DNA of 41,733 bases, taken from an uncultured bacterium (GTDB taxonomy: Bacteria; Verrucomicrobiota; Verrucomicrobiia; CAIQCK01). Under the pieces are notes generated by a model. That model made no database searches. It was not told where the DNA came from and worked only from the letters and a program-made list of their open reading frames with translations. The position numbers and the translations under genes were made by a program. Positions 9,127-17,390 of the stretch are shown here, in pieces. The stretch's first letter is position 1; the number at the start of each line of letters is the position of its first letter. The stretch covers positions 1-41,733 of the forward strand of contig CAIQCK010000095.1 in NCBI GenBank assembly GCA_903870275.1. Reading direction: 5' to 3'.

Positions 9127-11024
9127 AGGCGGGTTTTGAATAGTGTGTTGATGTCGGCAAGGGTTTGGATCTGCACGTCAACGGGCAGCCGTGTGAGGCC
9201 GGTGTATTGAATCCAGCCATTGGAGACGCCGACGCCCGCGCCGACCTGGCGGGCGAGCTTCATCTGCGCCGGCCACATGCGCTGGAAATCCCACGCGCAC
9301 GGCCGCCACGGTTTGTCGCCGAGCGCGGCGAGGTAGCGCACCGGTTCCTGTGTGTAGAGCGGATGGCCCAGCGACCCGGGGTAGGCGTGGTCGCCGCATT
9401 CGCCGTCGGCCCAGAGCACGAACGGCGACATTGAGCAGTCGCTGGTGAAAAACGCCTTGTCCGGGCCGAACGAATGCACCAGCGAGCGCAGCTTGCGATA
9501 GAAGTCAATCGCGCCGGCCGAGGTCGCTCCCGCCTGGTTGGCATGGTGGTCATAGCCAAGGCCGGCGAACGTCTCGTCCATGACGATGGCGTCGGGCCGC
9601 AGGATGTCCATGATCCACCTGGCCTGCTGGAGCAGATGGTCGCGCCACTCCGCCGAGCCGAGCGATGCCCGCCAAGTCTTGCCGGCGGTGTCGGGGCCGG
9701 TCCAGCCGAAGTTCATGAGATGGCCGTTCGCGTCCACCTGCACGCTCTCACGCAGCCGTGCGAAACACGGGGCAGCGTCGTCGAACAGTGCCGCGTGCAT
9801 GTAGATCGCGGCTTTCGCTCCGACCCGCCGTGTGGCCTTGATCCGGGCGCGCATTTTGTCGAACGACATCTCCGCCGCGCCCTGCTTGTCGCCGCGCATC
9901 GCCTGCCAGCTCTTGCGTTTGGGATGAATGAAATCGCCGATGGCCGGGTAGTAACCGTGCTGTGTCGCCATGCCGACGTGGAATTCGCGGAAGCGCGGCA
10001 GGTCGCTCTCGTAGCCGTCGCCGCGCCGGCCCTTCTCGCCCTGCGCCGACGAGAGGAAATCGTAGTAATGCACCTTCATCTCGCGCGCCCAGCCCGGCAC
10101 GGCAAACTCCTCCCGATGCGCAAAGCGGTGAAACGCCCGCCACGCCACAGAGGCGTCGCCCTGGTGCAGCAGCAGCCAGCAACGTTGCGTGAGCGTCGAG
10201 CCGGCGGCCAGCGTGACGCAGCGGTTCGCGCGCCAGATGGTGTGACCGCTCTTCTCCGCGCCGCCCGGACCGCCAAACAGAGGGGCCTTCTTCACCGTCC
10301 CAAACCGCATCGGTTCATCCGACGCAGTGAACAGCGCTAGGCGCCACGGTTGTTGCGGATCGAATACATCCACCACCGGCGCGAGCAGCAGCGCGCGCGT
10401 CTCGCGCTCGGACGGATGGCTCGCCATCGGTTCGAGGTAATGGCACGTGAATTCGCCCGCGCCGAGGGTTTGGTTGCAGTCCTTGTGAAAGTTTTTGACG
10501 CCGAACGCCGCAAAACGTCCGTCGCCGCACAATCCCGCCGCGCTCAACGGCACGTAAACCTGTGGCACGCCGATGATTCCGGCCGGTTGCACCGACGTGC
10601 TGAACCCAACCTCCACCGACTGTGGCCGGTCGGATGCGTTGCGCACGATCAGCGTGGCTTCGAGCAAGTCCTCGCCGAAACCGTGGCGGCTGTCGCGGAC
10701 CTGATGCAGCAACTCCACGCGCAGCGGCCCGAGAGAGGCGTGGGGACGGCTGGCATTGAGCAGGATCGCTTGCGCCCCGTCGGGCAGGCGGCAGGTGCCG
10801 TCGAGCACCCGCACCAACTCCGAAGCGACCCACGACCGGCCTTCGCAGGCGACATCCATGAACAGCCGTGAAGCGTTGTTGCGCGTCCAGCGGATGCGCG
10901 CTGTGCCGCCCGTCGCCGACTTGCGGCCAGGCGAGGCGCATGAACCCGCCAGCACACCGCCGGCGGCCAGCGATGTTGCGAGGAGAAATTCGCGCCGGTT
11001 CATGAGAGACAACGGTTCTTTCAT
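9123..11024 (-). CDS. Tat-exported lipoprotein, putative glycoside-hydrolase-like barrel
   Basis: Protein of 633 residues. I chose the ATG at 11024 (MKEPLSLMNRREF) because AAGGAC lies 8 bases upstream; longer versions would run through the divergent promoter region. The N-terminus has a twin-arginine motif (NRREFLLATSLAAGG) directly followed by a lipobox (LAGSC), so it is probably exported folded and lipid-anchored. The N-terminal half looks like a beta-sandwich. The C-terminal half has features of a TIM-barrel glycosidase: AAIYMHAALFDD, then IVMDETFAGLGYDHHAN with an Asp-Glu pair that could be catalytic, then FFTSDCSMSPF and GVGVSNGWIQYTG. I cannot name the family. It is the first gene of the minus-strand operon and its stop overlaps the start of the beta-helix gene by ATGA. 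Confidence 0.78.
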   Translation of the reverse strand: MKEPLSLMNRREFLLATSLAAGGVLAGSCASPGRKSATGGTARIRWTRNNASRLFMDVACEGRSWVASELVRVLDGTCRLPDGAQAILLNASRPHASLGPLRVELLHQVRDSRHGFGEDLLEATLIVRNASDRPQSVEVGFSTSVQPAGIIGVPQVYVPLSAAGLCGDGRFAAFGVKNFHKDCNQTLGAGEFTCHYLEPMASHPSERETRALLLAPVVDVFDPQQPWRLALFTASDEPMRFGTVKKAPLFGGPGGAEKSGHTIWRANRCVTLAAGSTLTQRCWLLLHQGDASVAWRAFHRFAHREEFAVPGWAREMKVHYYDFLSSAQGEKGRRGDGYESDLPRFREFHVGMATQHGYYPAIGDFIHPKRKSWQAMRGDKQGAAEMSFDKMRARIKATRRVGAKAAIYMHAALFDDAAPCFARLRESVQVDANGHLMNFGWTGPDTAGKTWRASLGSAEWRDHLLQQARWIMDILRPDAIVMDETFAGLGYDHHANQAGATSAGAIDFYRKLRSLVHSFGPDKAFFTSDCSMSPFVLWADGECGDHAYPGSLGHPLYTQEPVRYLAALGDKPWRPCAWDFQRMWPAQMKLARQVGAGVGVSNGWIQYTGLTRLPVDVQIQTLADINTLFKTRL

Positions 11025-11079
11025 GGCTTGTCCTTTTATACTCGCCGTCGTTGTTACTCTTTTCTTGTCGCCGCCGTCT
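11025..11079. promoter_or_regulatory. divergent promoter region of the glycan operon and the AraC gene
   Basis: These 55 bp separate the start of the Tat lipoprotein gene (minus) from the start of the AraC-family gene (plus) and must carry or overlap both control regions. On the minus strand AAGGAC serves as ribosome binding site. I see no convincing -35/-10 pair and no clear direct repeat for AraC binding, so promoter elements may extend into the coding ends. Confidence 0.5.
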
Positions 11080-11976
11080 ATGTCCGCTACGGTCAAATTT
11101 GTGTCTGATCCGCTCAAAGGCCAGATCAACCGCGGCGCCTACAACCGGCCGTTTTCCGGCGTGGGCGTCGAGTTCGATCCGCTCGGCGTAAAGCCAGGCC
11201 GCACGGGGATCACGCTGCACGAGAGCGGATTCATCCCGGCCAATGCCGCGTGGAATTTTCCCAGCGTCTTCAGTCCGTTCTGGCGGCTCTACTACAACGG
11301 CAAACGGGGCCATTGTGTGCTATTTGGCGAACGGATGGTTGAACTGACGCCGGCGCACTTGATGCTGATCCCGCCGCACTGTCTTTTCCACTGTCTCGGC
11401 GGCAACCCGGTGCCGACATTCTGGCTGGCATTCAGCTTCACACGCAAGCTCGCGCCCGGCCAAAGCGTGCCGGCGCTGCTGCGGCCGCGCGATACCGAGT
11501 TGTGTCTTATTCGTGACTTGCGCCGGCTCATCCTCGCCGACAAAGACTGGGGGCCGACCGACGCGATCTATCGAAACAGTCTCGCCTTGCTGCAAGTCGT
11601 CCTCTCACGCCGGGAACTTCGCTGGCAGCCGCCGCTGCCGGAACATCTGCTCCGGGTCCGCCAGCACATCGAGGAGAATCTGCGCGCGAAACTCACGATG
11701 CCATTGCTGGCTCAGCGCGCCGGCCTGAGCGTCGCCGGTTTTAATCGCGCCTTCCGCCGCCATTTCGTCACAACGCCCGCCCACTACGTCACGGAGATGC
11801 GCGTGCGGGAGGCAGCGCGGTTGTTGCTGCAAACCGGGGAAACGATTGACGCCATTGCGGAGCAAACAGGATTCCCCAATCGCGCCTACTTCAGCCGCGT
11901 GTTCAAGCAGGTCACCGACGAAGCGCCCGCCGGTTTTCGCCGCAAACATCACCGTCAGGATTCAACGGATTCCTGA
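11080..11976 (+). CDS. AraC-family transcriptional regulator
   Basis: Cytoplasmic DNA-binding protein of 298 residues from the ATG at 11080 (MSATVKFVSDPLKGQ). An upstream start would add a hydrophobic leader unlikely in a regulator and would overlap the divergent gene. Residues about 1-130 form a cupin-like sensory domain (WRLYYNGKRGHCVLFGERMV, LMLIPPHCLFH). Residues about 190-290 hold two helix-turn-helix units: LTMPLLAQRAGLSVAGFNRA and the second unit ending AIAEQTGFPNRAYFSRVFKQ, the classic AraC signature. The gene is divergent from the five-gene glycan operon, which is the usual layout for a local sugar-responsive activator; regulation of that operon is inferred from this layout. Confidence 0.92.
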   Translation: MSATVKFVSDPLKGQINRGAYNRPFSGVGVEFDPLGVKPGRTGITLHESGFIPANAAWNFPSVFSPFWRLYYNGKRGHCVLFGERMVELTPAHLMLIPPHCLFHCLGGNPVPTFWLAFSFTRKLAPGQSVPALLRPRDTELCLIRDLRRLILADKDWGPTDAIYRNSLALLQVVLSRRELRWQPPLPEHLLRVRQHIEENLRAKLTMPLLAQRAGLSVAGFNRAFRRHFVTTPAHYVTEMRVREAARLLLQTGETIDAIAEQTGFPNRAYFSRVFKQVTDEAPAGFRRKHHRQDSTDS

Positions 11977-11994
11977 GGGGCGCCGCACGGCGGC

Positions 11995-12432
11995 TTACTT
12001 CGCCTTCTCGAAGGTGACCTCGTAGGTTTCGTTCTGGGCGGCTTGAAAATACGTGCCGGTGAGCGTGCGAGCGGACTTGTCGAGCGTGAGCTTGTAAAGG
12101 CAGCCGGGGTAGCCGGAGTCGCGCAGTTCCATGAACAACCTCAACACGCCGCCGTCGCGCGAAGCTTCGGCGCGAGCGACGTTGATCGGGCGCGGGTTGA
12201 AATAGGCGGCGTCCACCTTGCCGTCGGCGTTGATGCCCTTGATTTCGATGGCGTAGTCGCCGTCGGTCCTCGCCCACCGGCCGGTGAGCGGCTGGTAATC
12301 GGCGGCCGTGGCGGCGGCGGGCGCGCTGGCGGCTTCGCGAGGCGCTTCGGTGGGCTGGCCGCAGGAAACAACAAGAACCGACGTGGTCAAGGCCAACAAC
12401 GGGACAACAAGGAAGTGCGGAAGGTATTTCAT
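11995..12432 (-). CDS. small lipoprotein of unknown function
   Basis: Protein of 145 residues with a signal peptide and lipobox (TTSVLVVSC, Cys about 24), so probably membrane-anchored. An Ala/Pro-rich linker (about 25-46) leads to a compact beta-rich domain of about 95 residues (GRWARTDGDYAIEIKGI, KLTLDKSARTLTGTYFQA) that looks like a small beta-barrel or lipocalin-like sheet. I do not recognise a named family. It lies 60 bp downstream of the DUF5009 gene on the same strand, so it may be the last gene of that group, and it converges with the AraC gene 18 bp away. Confidence 0.75.
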   Translation of the reverse strand: MKYLPHFLVVPLLALTTSVLVVSCGQPTEAPREAASAPAAATAADYQPLTGRWARTDGDYAIEIKGINADGKVDAAYFNPRPINVARAEASRDGGVLRLFMELRDSGYPGCLYKLTLDKSARTLTGTYFQAAQNETYEVTFEKAK

Positions 12433-12492
12433 GAGTTGGTGTGTGTCGGTTTCTGATCGTGCGCTCTCGACGGCCTGTCCTTGCCTGTGATG

Positions 12493-13695
12493 TTAGACCT
12501 TCCAGAAAATTTTGTTTCGATACAAGAACCATAATGTAAACCACTGGATTAGCAGGAAGCCAGCAGCACTGACGAAACCGCCCAAGCCGAAAGACGCAAC
12601 GTGGTTTGCCAATCCTCCAAACAGCACGCGGGACATGCCCCAAATCTGTTCCCCGAACAAGTGTGACGTCATGTAGGCAAACAGCGCGTTTGCCCCAATC
12701 ACAACAAGCGGGAACGACCATGCGCGCCAGCCCAGCACATCAATGACACCGTAAAACAACGCCAGCAGCCATAAACACCAGCCACTGGACCAAAGGACAT
12801 AGGAACTGGTGGAAATCGGTTTGATGATCGGGAACCAGACGCTCCACAGCCAGCCCAATGCAACACTCCCCGCGCCAGCTCCCAGCAGCCACAGCAGCTT
12901 GCTTCGCGGCGGACGATCCGATTGCAGCAAACGCCCAGCGAGCATCCCGATCATGACCATCGCGCTGTAATTCATGATGGGCAGGATGAAAGCGTAGTGA
13001 GTGTGGTGAACCCCTTTGACGACTTCATCATACCGATGACTGCCCAGGATTAGCGTGTCCAGGTAAGTGGCCAGATTGCGGTCTTCTTCCATCACGCCCG
13101 CGCCCAAACCGGGAACCGGAACCAGCGTCATGAGCAGCCAGTAGCCAGCCAACAATCCCGCCGTTATCCACACATGAAACCGGCGCGGCACATGCAACAT
13201 CATCAGGCCCGTTACGACGTAGCCGCAGGCAATGCACTGCAACACATTGGTAAATGGCCTGAGCGTCGCCCAATCCAGCTTCAGCAGGTTGCCCTGATAC
13301 ATCATGCCGAGCACCCACAGGACGACGAAACGCCAGGCCATTCGGCGGTGAATCGCCCCGTGTGGTTCACCCGACGCAAGATGTTTGCTGAAAGAGAATG
13401 GCATCGCCGCACCCACGATGAACAGGAACAGAGGCATGATTAAATCGTAAAATGAGAACCCGACCCAGAAGGTGTGTTCCAGTTGCGTCTTCAACCAATC
13501 CGGCGGTTTTGAGGAATGCATCACGGCCGCAGCCAGCGCGTAGGCCACCGGTTTGCCGCCGATAATCCAGAACATGTCGAAGCCGCGCAGCGCATCTATG
13601 GATACGACGCGCGCGGATGCTGAGGCCGCACCGGGCGCGGTGGTGACGGGAGCCTTGTTGGCTGCGGCAGGGTTCGTGGAGGTGCTCGTGTTCAC
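12493..13695 (-). CDS. DUF5009 / heparan-alpha-glucosaminide N-acetyltransferase-like membrane protein
   Basis: Integral membrane protein of 400 residues with about ten hydrophobic segments. The signature VVSIDALRGFDMFWIIGGK (about 30-48) is the opening of the DUF5009/NagX-like family, distantly related to human HGSNAT and other acyltransferase-3 proteins, which move acetyl groups across the membrane onto sugars. Further family marks are FYDLIMPLFLFIVGAAMPFS and, near the end, VVIGANALFAYMTSHLF. A Thr/Ala-rich tail of about 25 residues precedes the first membrane segment. The gene starts 30 bp after the HzsA-related gene on the same strand. Sugar acylation is a family-level expectation, not shown here. 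Confidence 0.9.
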   Translation of the reverse strand: MNTSTSTNPAAANKAPVTTAPGAASASARVVSIDALRGFDMFWIIGGKPVAYALAAAVMHSSKPPDWLKTQLEHTFWVGFSFYDLIMPLFLFIVGAAMPFSFSKHLASGEPHGAIHRRMAWRFVVLWVLGMMYQGNLLKLDWATLRPFTNVLQCIACGYVVTGLMMLHVPRRFHVWITAGLLAGYWLLMTLVPVPGLGAGVMEEDRNLATYLDTLILGSHRYDEVVKGVHHTHYAFILPIMNYSAMVMIGMLAGRLLQSDRPPRSKLLWLLGAGAGSVALGWLWSVWFPIIKPISTSSYVLWSSGWCLWLLALFYGVIDVLGWRAWSFPLVVIGANALFAYMTSHLFGEQIWGMSRVLFGGLANHVASFGLGGFVSAAGFLLIQWFTLWFLYRNKIFWKV

Positions 13696-13725
13696 GGCGC
13701 TTCGTGTCGCTGCGTTGTTGGTGGG

Positions 13726-16209
13726 CTAGCGCGCAGCCGTGGCGACCGGCCGGTAATAAAACGAATCCCAATAGGCGCGGTCGGTGGCGTAAACGTCAAT
13801 CGGATCGTTCGGGCCGAGGCTCTTGGGCAAAATGCCGAACCGTTGCATTTCGCGGATGTAGTGCTCGTTGGGCCGGAAACCGGGCATGTCGAACCGCTTG
13901 TCGGCCATGAGGCGGTCGTGCGCGTCGCGGAGGGCGGCGAGCATGTCGCGGTAGAGCGGATCGCTGGCGCTTGCGAACACCGGTTTGCCGCAGAGTTGCA
14001 GGCCGCCGGCTTCCTTCGCGAGCGGCGCCAGAAGCATATAGGCTTTTTCCGGCCGCGAAATGTTCTCGAGCGGTTCGAGGTAATGGCCGTGCGCGCCGCC
14101 GATGACGAGCGTTGTGAACTCCTTGCCGCGATGGTCGCGTTCGGCGCCGCGGTGGCACTCGCCGCAGCGTTGCATCATCGCGCCATACGGCAAATGCGCC
14201 GGATAGGCTCCGCTGGCGAGCGAGGCGTAGGTGCCGGGATAGGTGGCGCTGGTTTCGATCCAGAGCCGCACCGTCTTCCGCTCCAAGTCGCTGAGCTTCG
14301 CGTCGTGATGACTGCCGTCAATGAGCTTCATCAACCGGCTCGCGGAGCTGCCGTAGGTATAGGGCGCGCGGTTGGCATATGGCTGGTTGCGCGCGTCGGA
14401 GATCAACCCGCGCGTCGTGATGGTCCAGTAGCTTATGCAATATGTCGGCGTCTTGTCGCCGGTGAGGTCCACCTTCGCTTCGCGCCGGTCGGCGTTGTGG
14501 CACTGCGTGCAGTGCCGGTCGAGGATCGGCTGGATGTCGCGCGGGAAATCGAGCACCGAGGGCACGTCGCGAATCGGCTGCATCGGGCTGGGCGGCCGTT
14601 TCATCGCCAGCAGCGACGCGCGCGACGACAGCGCGGCGCTCTGGCGGTTCTCGTGGCAACCGACGCAGCCGATGGTCTCGCCGGGCTGGACGGTGACGAA
14701 ACTGTGCATCCGTTTCACCGCGAGGTCGTTCTTGTCGAGCGCGACGAAAAACAGCGACCGCATCGCCGGCACTTCAAGATACGCTGAACCGTCCGGCTCG
14801 ACAGGCGCTTCGCCAACGATCTCCGCCAGCGTGAACGAGCCGCCGATGGTCAGCGGCTCCATGCCGCCGGAGAAATTCACCGGCTTCGGCAGTTGCTGGA
14901 GCACGAGCAACTTCTTCACCGCGCCGCGCTCGACGCCGGCCATGTTGCGGCCGTGGTAGATGTCCTCCAGGAACAGTCGCCCCGTCGGCACGTTGAGGTC
15001 CACGCGCGCCGGGATGATCGGCTCGCGCGGCCGCGGCTGGATCGGGCGCGGCTCGTTGCACTGGAACTGCGCGCGCTCGGCCTCCGGCAGTTGATAAATC
15101 ATCTCCACGTTGCCGTCGCCGTCCATCACGAACAGCCCGCGCGAGTGCGAGACGAGAAAACAATTCTCGCCGAACGCATACGGGTCCTTCCAATCGCCGG
15201 TCTTGCTGACCGTGCGCGCGCCGCGCGGATCGTCCGGGCCGAACTGCGGGTCCACGATCGTGATCGGGCCGAGATGCTCCGGCCGGCCGTGGCCCGGCGA
15301 GAACGACGCGACGACCTTGCCGCTGCCGGGAATCGGCTTCGCGTCGAGCATCGCGATGCCGCCGGTCATGTTGCCGTAAAACACCGTCTGGCCCGTGCCG
15401 TCGGGGTTCATCGTCCAGAGGTGGTGGAAATGCACCTGGCTGCGGTCCACGTATTCCCAACGCATGTAGAGCAGGCGGCCGTCAGGCAGCATCCACGGCG
15501 TGTTGTCGTGATCATTGTTGGTGGAGAGCATCCGCACGTTGCCACCGTCGGCGTCACAGCGGTAGAGCGTGGCCACGCGCGTATACCAGCAGTTCACGAA
15601 CCGCCGGCAGCGCGACGAGCCGAAGACGATGCTGCCGTCGGGGCAATACGTCGGCTCGATGTCGTCGTCGGGACCGTCGGTGAGCTGGCGCAGGCCGCTG
15701 CCGTCCACGTTGATCTCACAGAGGTGGAACGGATGCGTGCCGCCTTTGCGGTAGGCGAAGAGGATTTTCCTGCCGTCGTAGCTGAGTTGGGGATCGCGCA
15801 CGCCGCCCTTTGCGTCCTCGAGAATCGTCGTCACCTTGCCGGTGCGAAGATTCATCCGGCAGAGCCGCCCGCCTTCGCCGTAGCCCCAGTAAACGCCGTC
15901 CTCCTTCTTGAACGCGAGCTTCTGCGGGTATTCGGAAAAGTCCGCGTAGTTGCCGAACGTGACATACCAGTGATCGTGTCCCGGCACGCGCACCGCGAAC
16001 ACGATTTCCTCCACGCCTTTCATCGGCCCGTCGAGAAACCGCGATAGCATCGGCCCCGGAAACGGCGACGGCACTTGCACGGCGGCAAGCTTGGCAGAGG
16101 GTTTGGCGGTGGGCTTCGGAGCGGCGTTGAGATCACCACCGAGCGCAAGCATCGCGACGACCGCCGAGACCCACGCCGCCGTCCGTGAACCAAAGGAGAG
16201 ACGAATCAT
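13726..16209 (-). CDS. HzsA-related secreted three-haem protein with beta-propeller repeats
   Basis: Exported protein of 827 residues, signal peptide about 1-29. The first 350 residues contain PD40/TolB-like propeller strands (PQLSYDGRKILFAYRKGG, EPTYCPDGSIVFGSS, TPWMLPDGRLLYMRWEY). Three c-type haem sites CxxCH follow at about residues 515 (GCVGCHEN), 566 (HCTQCHNA) and 682 (RCGECHRG). The combination matches proteins named HzsA-related, after the alpha subunit of hydrazine synthase, which are widespread in Planctomycetes and Verrucomicrobia that do not perform anammox. Haem attachment implies a periplasmic or surface location and some redox role; no substrate can be inferred. It leads a minus-strand group with the DUF5009 gene 30 bp downstream. 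Confidence 0.88.
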   Translation of the reverse strand: MIRLSFGSRTAAWVSAVVAMLALGGDLNAAPKPTAKPSAKLAAVQVPSPFPGPMLSRFLDGPMKGVEEIVFAVRVPGHDHWYVTFGNYADFSEYPQKLAFKKEDGVYWGYGEGGRLCRMNLRTGKVTTILEDAKGGVRDPQLSYDGRKILFAYRKGGTHPFHLCEINVDGSGLRQLTDGPDDDIEPTYCPDGSIVFGSSRCRRFVNCWYTRVATLYRCDADGGNVRMLSTNNDHDNTPWMLPDGRLLYMRWEYVDRSQVHFHHLWTMNPDGTGQTVFYGNMTGGIAMLDAKPIPGSGKVVASFSPGHGRPEHLGPITIVDPQFGPDDPRGARTVSKTGDWKDPYAFGENCFLVSHSRGLFVMDGDGNVEMIYQLPEAERAQFQCNEPRPIQPRPREPIIPARVDLNVPTGRLFLEDIYHGRNMAGVERGAVKKLLVLQQLPKPVNFSGGMEPLTIGGSFTLAEIVGEAPVEPDGSAYLEVPAMRSLFFVALDKNDLAVKRMHSFVTVQPGETIGCVGCHENRQSAALSSRASLLAMKRPPSPMQPIRDVPSVLDFPRDIQPILDRHCTQCHNADRREAKVDLTGDKTPTYCISYWTITTRGLISDARNQPYANRAPYTYGSSASRLMKLIDGSHHDAKLSDLERKTVRLWIETSATYPGTYASLASGAYPAHLPYGAMMQRCGECHRGAERDHRGKEFTTLVIGGAHGHYLEPLENISRPEKAYMLLAPLAKEAGGLQLCGKPVFASASDPLYRDMLAALRDAHDRLMADKRFDMPGFRPNEHYIREMQRFGILPKSLGPNDPIDVYATDRAYWDSFYYRPVATAAR

Positions 16210-16487
16210 GTCCGCTTCATTACCAGAAATCCACGGCTCTTACCAATACGACTTATCGGTCATATCGGTCTTACGGATGAAAAAGCCATTGATCATTTGA
16301 CCGGACGGCGCTTGGACTTGGCTCCACAATTACCGCTCACCCGGCGAACTGGAAAAGCGTGATTCATCACAGCTGCCACGCTTGACACGCCAACAGCCCG
16401 ATGAGAATCTCAATCTCAAGAACCTGACGGGTTTGCGCCAAACGAACGGCGCTACGTCCGGGTGAACAAGGATCTTAGGCTCACAGC
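16210..16487. other. intergenic region between divergent genes, with short 9-bp repeats
   Basis: No gene seen. The stretch separates the HzsA-related gene (minus) from the DUF4241 gene (plus) and should contain both promoters, but I see no clear -35/-10 pair. At 16253-16270 two near-identical 9-bp units, TTATCGGTC and ATATCGGTC, stand in tandem and a degenerate third (CAATACGAC) precedes them. Confidence 0.55.
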
Positions 16488-17216
16488 ATGACTATATTTT
16501 CTCGTCTGTTCAGCAAAGGTCCGCGACGCCCACCGGTGGGTACTTGGCCGAATCACCCAACATGGGGAGCCTTAAAGAATGGCTCGACGCTTCCCACGGC
16601 AGATGGACCACGCTTTCTGTGGACAGTGGAATGTGGCAACTTGATGCTTCCGAGCGGACGCCTTGTCGCTTGCGATCCGTTCGTGCGCCTATCACCTGTT
16701 AACACACCTTTTATCATCGCGCCGCGCGGCAAATTTCCGGTCTCCGTCACACTTGCAGACGTGAGTGAGAAGCAAGACCGATCACATATTCGCGAAGCGT
16801 ATGCATCAGTCATTTTCTCTTCCGAAACTGAAGTTTATCGAAAAGCTGTTCCGCTGGCAATTGACGGGCAGAAGCGACCGGAGCCGGAAGGCGATAACTT
16901 CGTTGGTTTCGGTGTGGATGCCGGTACGGCTTGTTTCGCAGACGAATCAGTAATCGGTCCTTGCATGCCAGATCCCAAGACTTGGTATGAGTCTCTCTTT
17001 GAGAATGAGCAGGCTGACTGTTGGTTTCGACGAATGGACGATCCAGATCACATTCGCGCCGGCATTGCGAATATTGTATTGCCGTTGGCGAAGAATGGAG
17101 AGAATTTAATACTCTTCCATTCGGGATGGGGCGATGGTTGTTATCCGGTCATAGGCTCATTTGACTCCTCGGACCAACTCATTGCAGCGCATATTGATTT
17201 CTTTGTCATCAAATAA
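16488..17216 (+). CDS. DUF4241 family protein
   Basis: Cytoplasmic protein of 242 residues without signal peptide. Family marks: a LPSGRLVACDPFVRL segment (about 55-69), KFPVSVTLADV (about 82-92), an FVGFGVDAGTACFAD segment (about 137-151) and LILFHSGWGDGCYPVIGSFD near the C-terminus; the G-W-G-D-G-x-Y block is typical of DUF4241. The biochemical function of the family is not known to me. The gene stands alone between minus-strand genes and is visibly poorer in GC than its neighbours, with codons such as AAA, GAA and ATT used freely, which suggests recent acquisition. Members are sometimes seen near contact-dependent toxin systems, but no toxin gene lies next to it here. Confidence 0.83.
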   Translation: MTIFSRLFSKGPRRPPVGTWPNHPTWGALKNGSTLPTADGPRFLWTVECGNLMLPSGRLVACDPFVRLSPVNTPFIIAPRGKFPVSVTLADVSEKQDRSHIREAYASVIFSSETEVYRKAVPLAIDGQKRPEPEGDNFVGFGVDAGTACFADESVIGPCMPDPKTWYESLFENEQADCWFRRMDDPDHIRAGIANIVLPLAKNGENLILFHSGWGDGCYPVIGSFDSSDQLIAAHIDFFVIK

Positions 17217-17390
17217 AAGCAGAACCCACCTGACGCTAGAGCCAACACACTTCCGGCGCGCATCCTGCGTGGCAACAGGCATCAGCCATAGGCGCTGCTC
17301 TTTGCCCTCTTTTCCCCGCACGATACGACTCGGTGTCTTCGCTAGTGTGAAAGCCTGTTCCGCGCTTGGGTTTGACAGGATTGCCGCGTT

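Noticed and set aside
13726..16209. Hydrazine synthase and an anammox metabolism
   Set aside because: Only a distant relative of the alpha subunit; no beta/gamma subunits or hydrazine dehydrogenase nearby, and such HzsA-related proteins are common in non-anammox bacteria.
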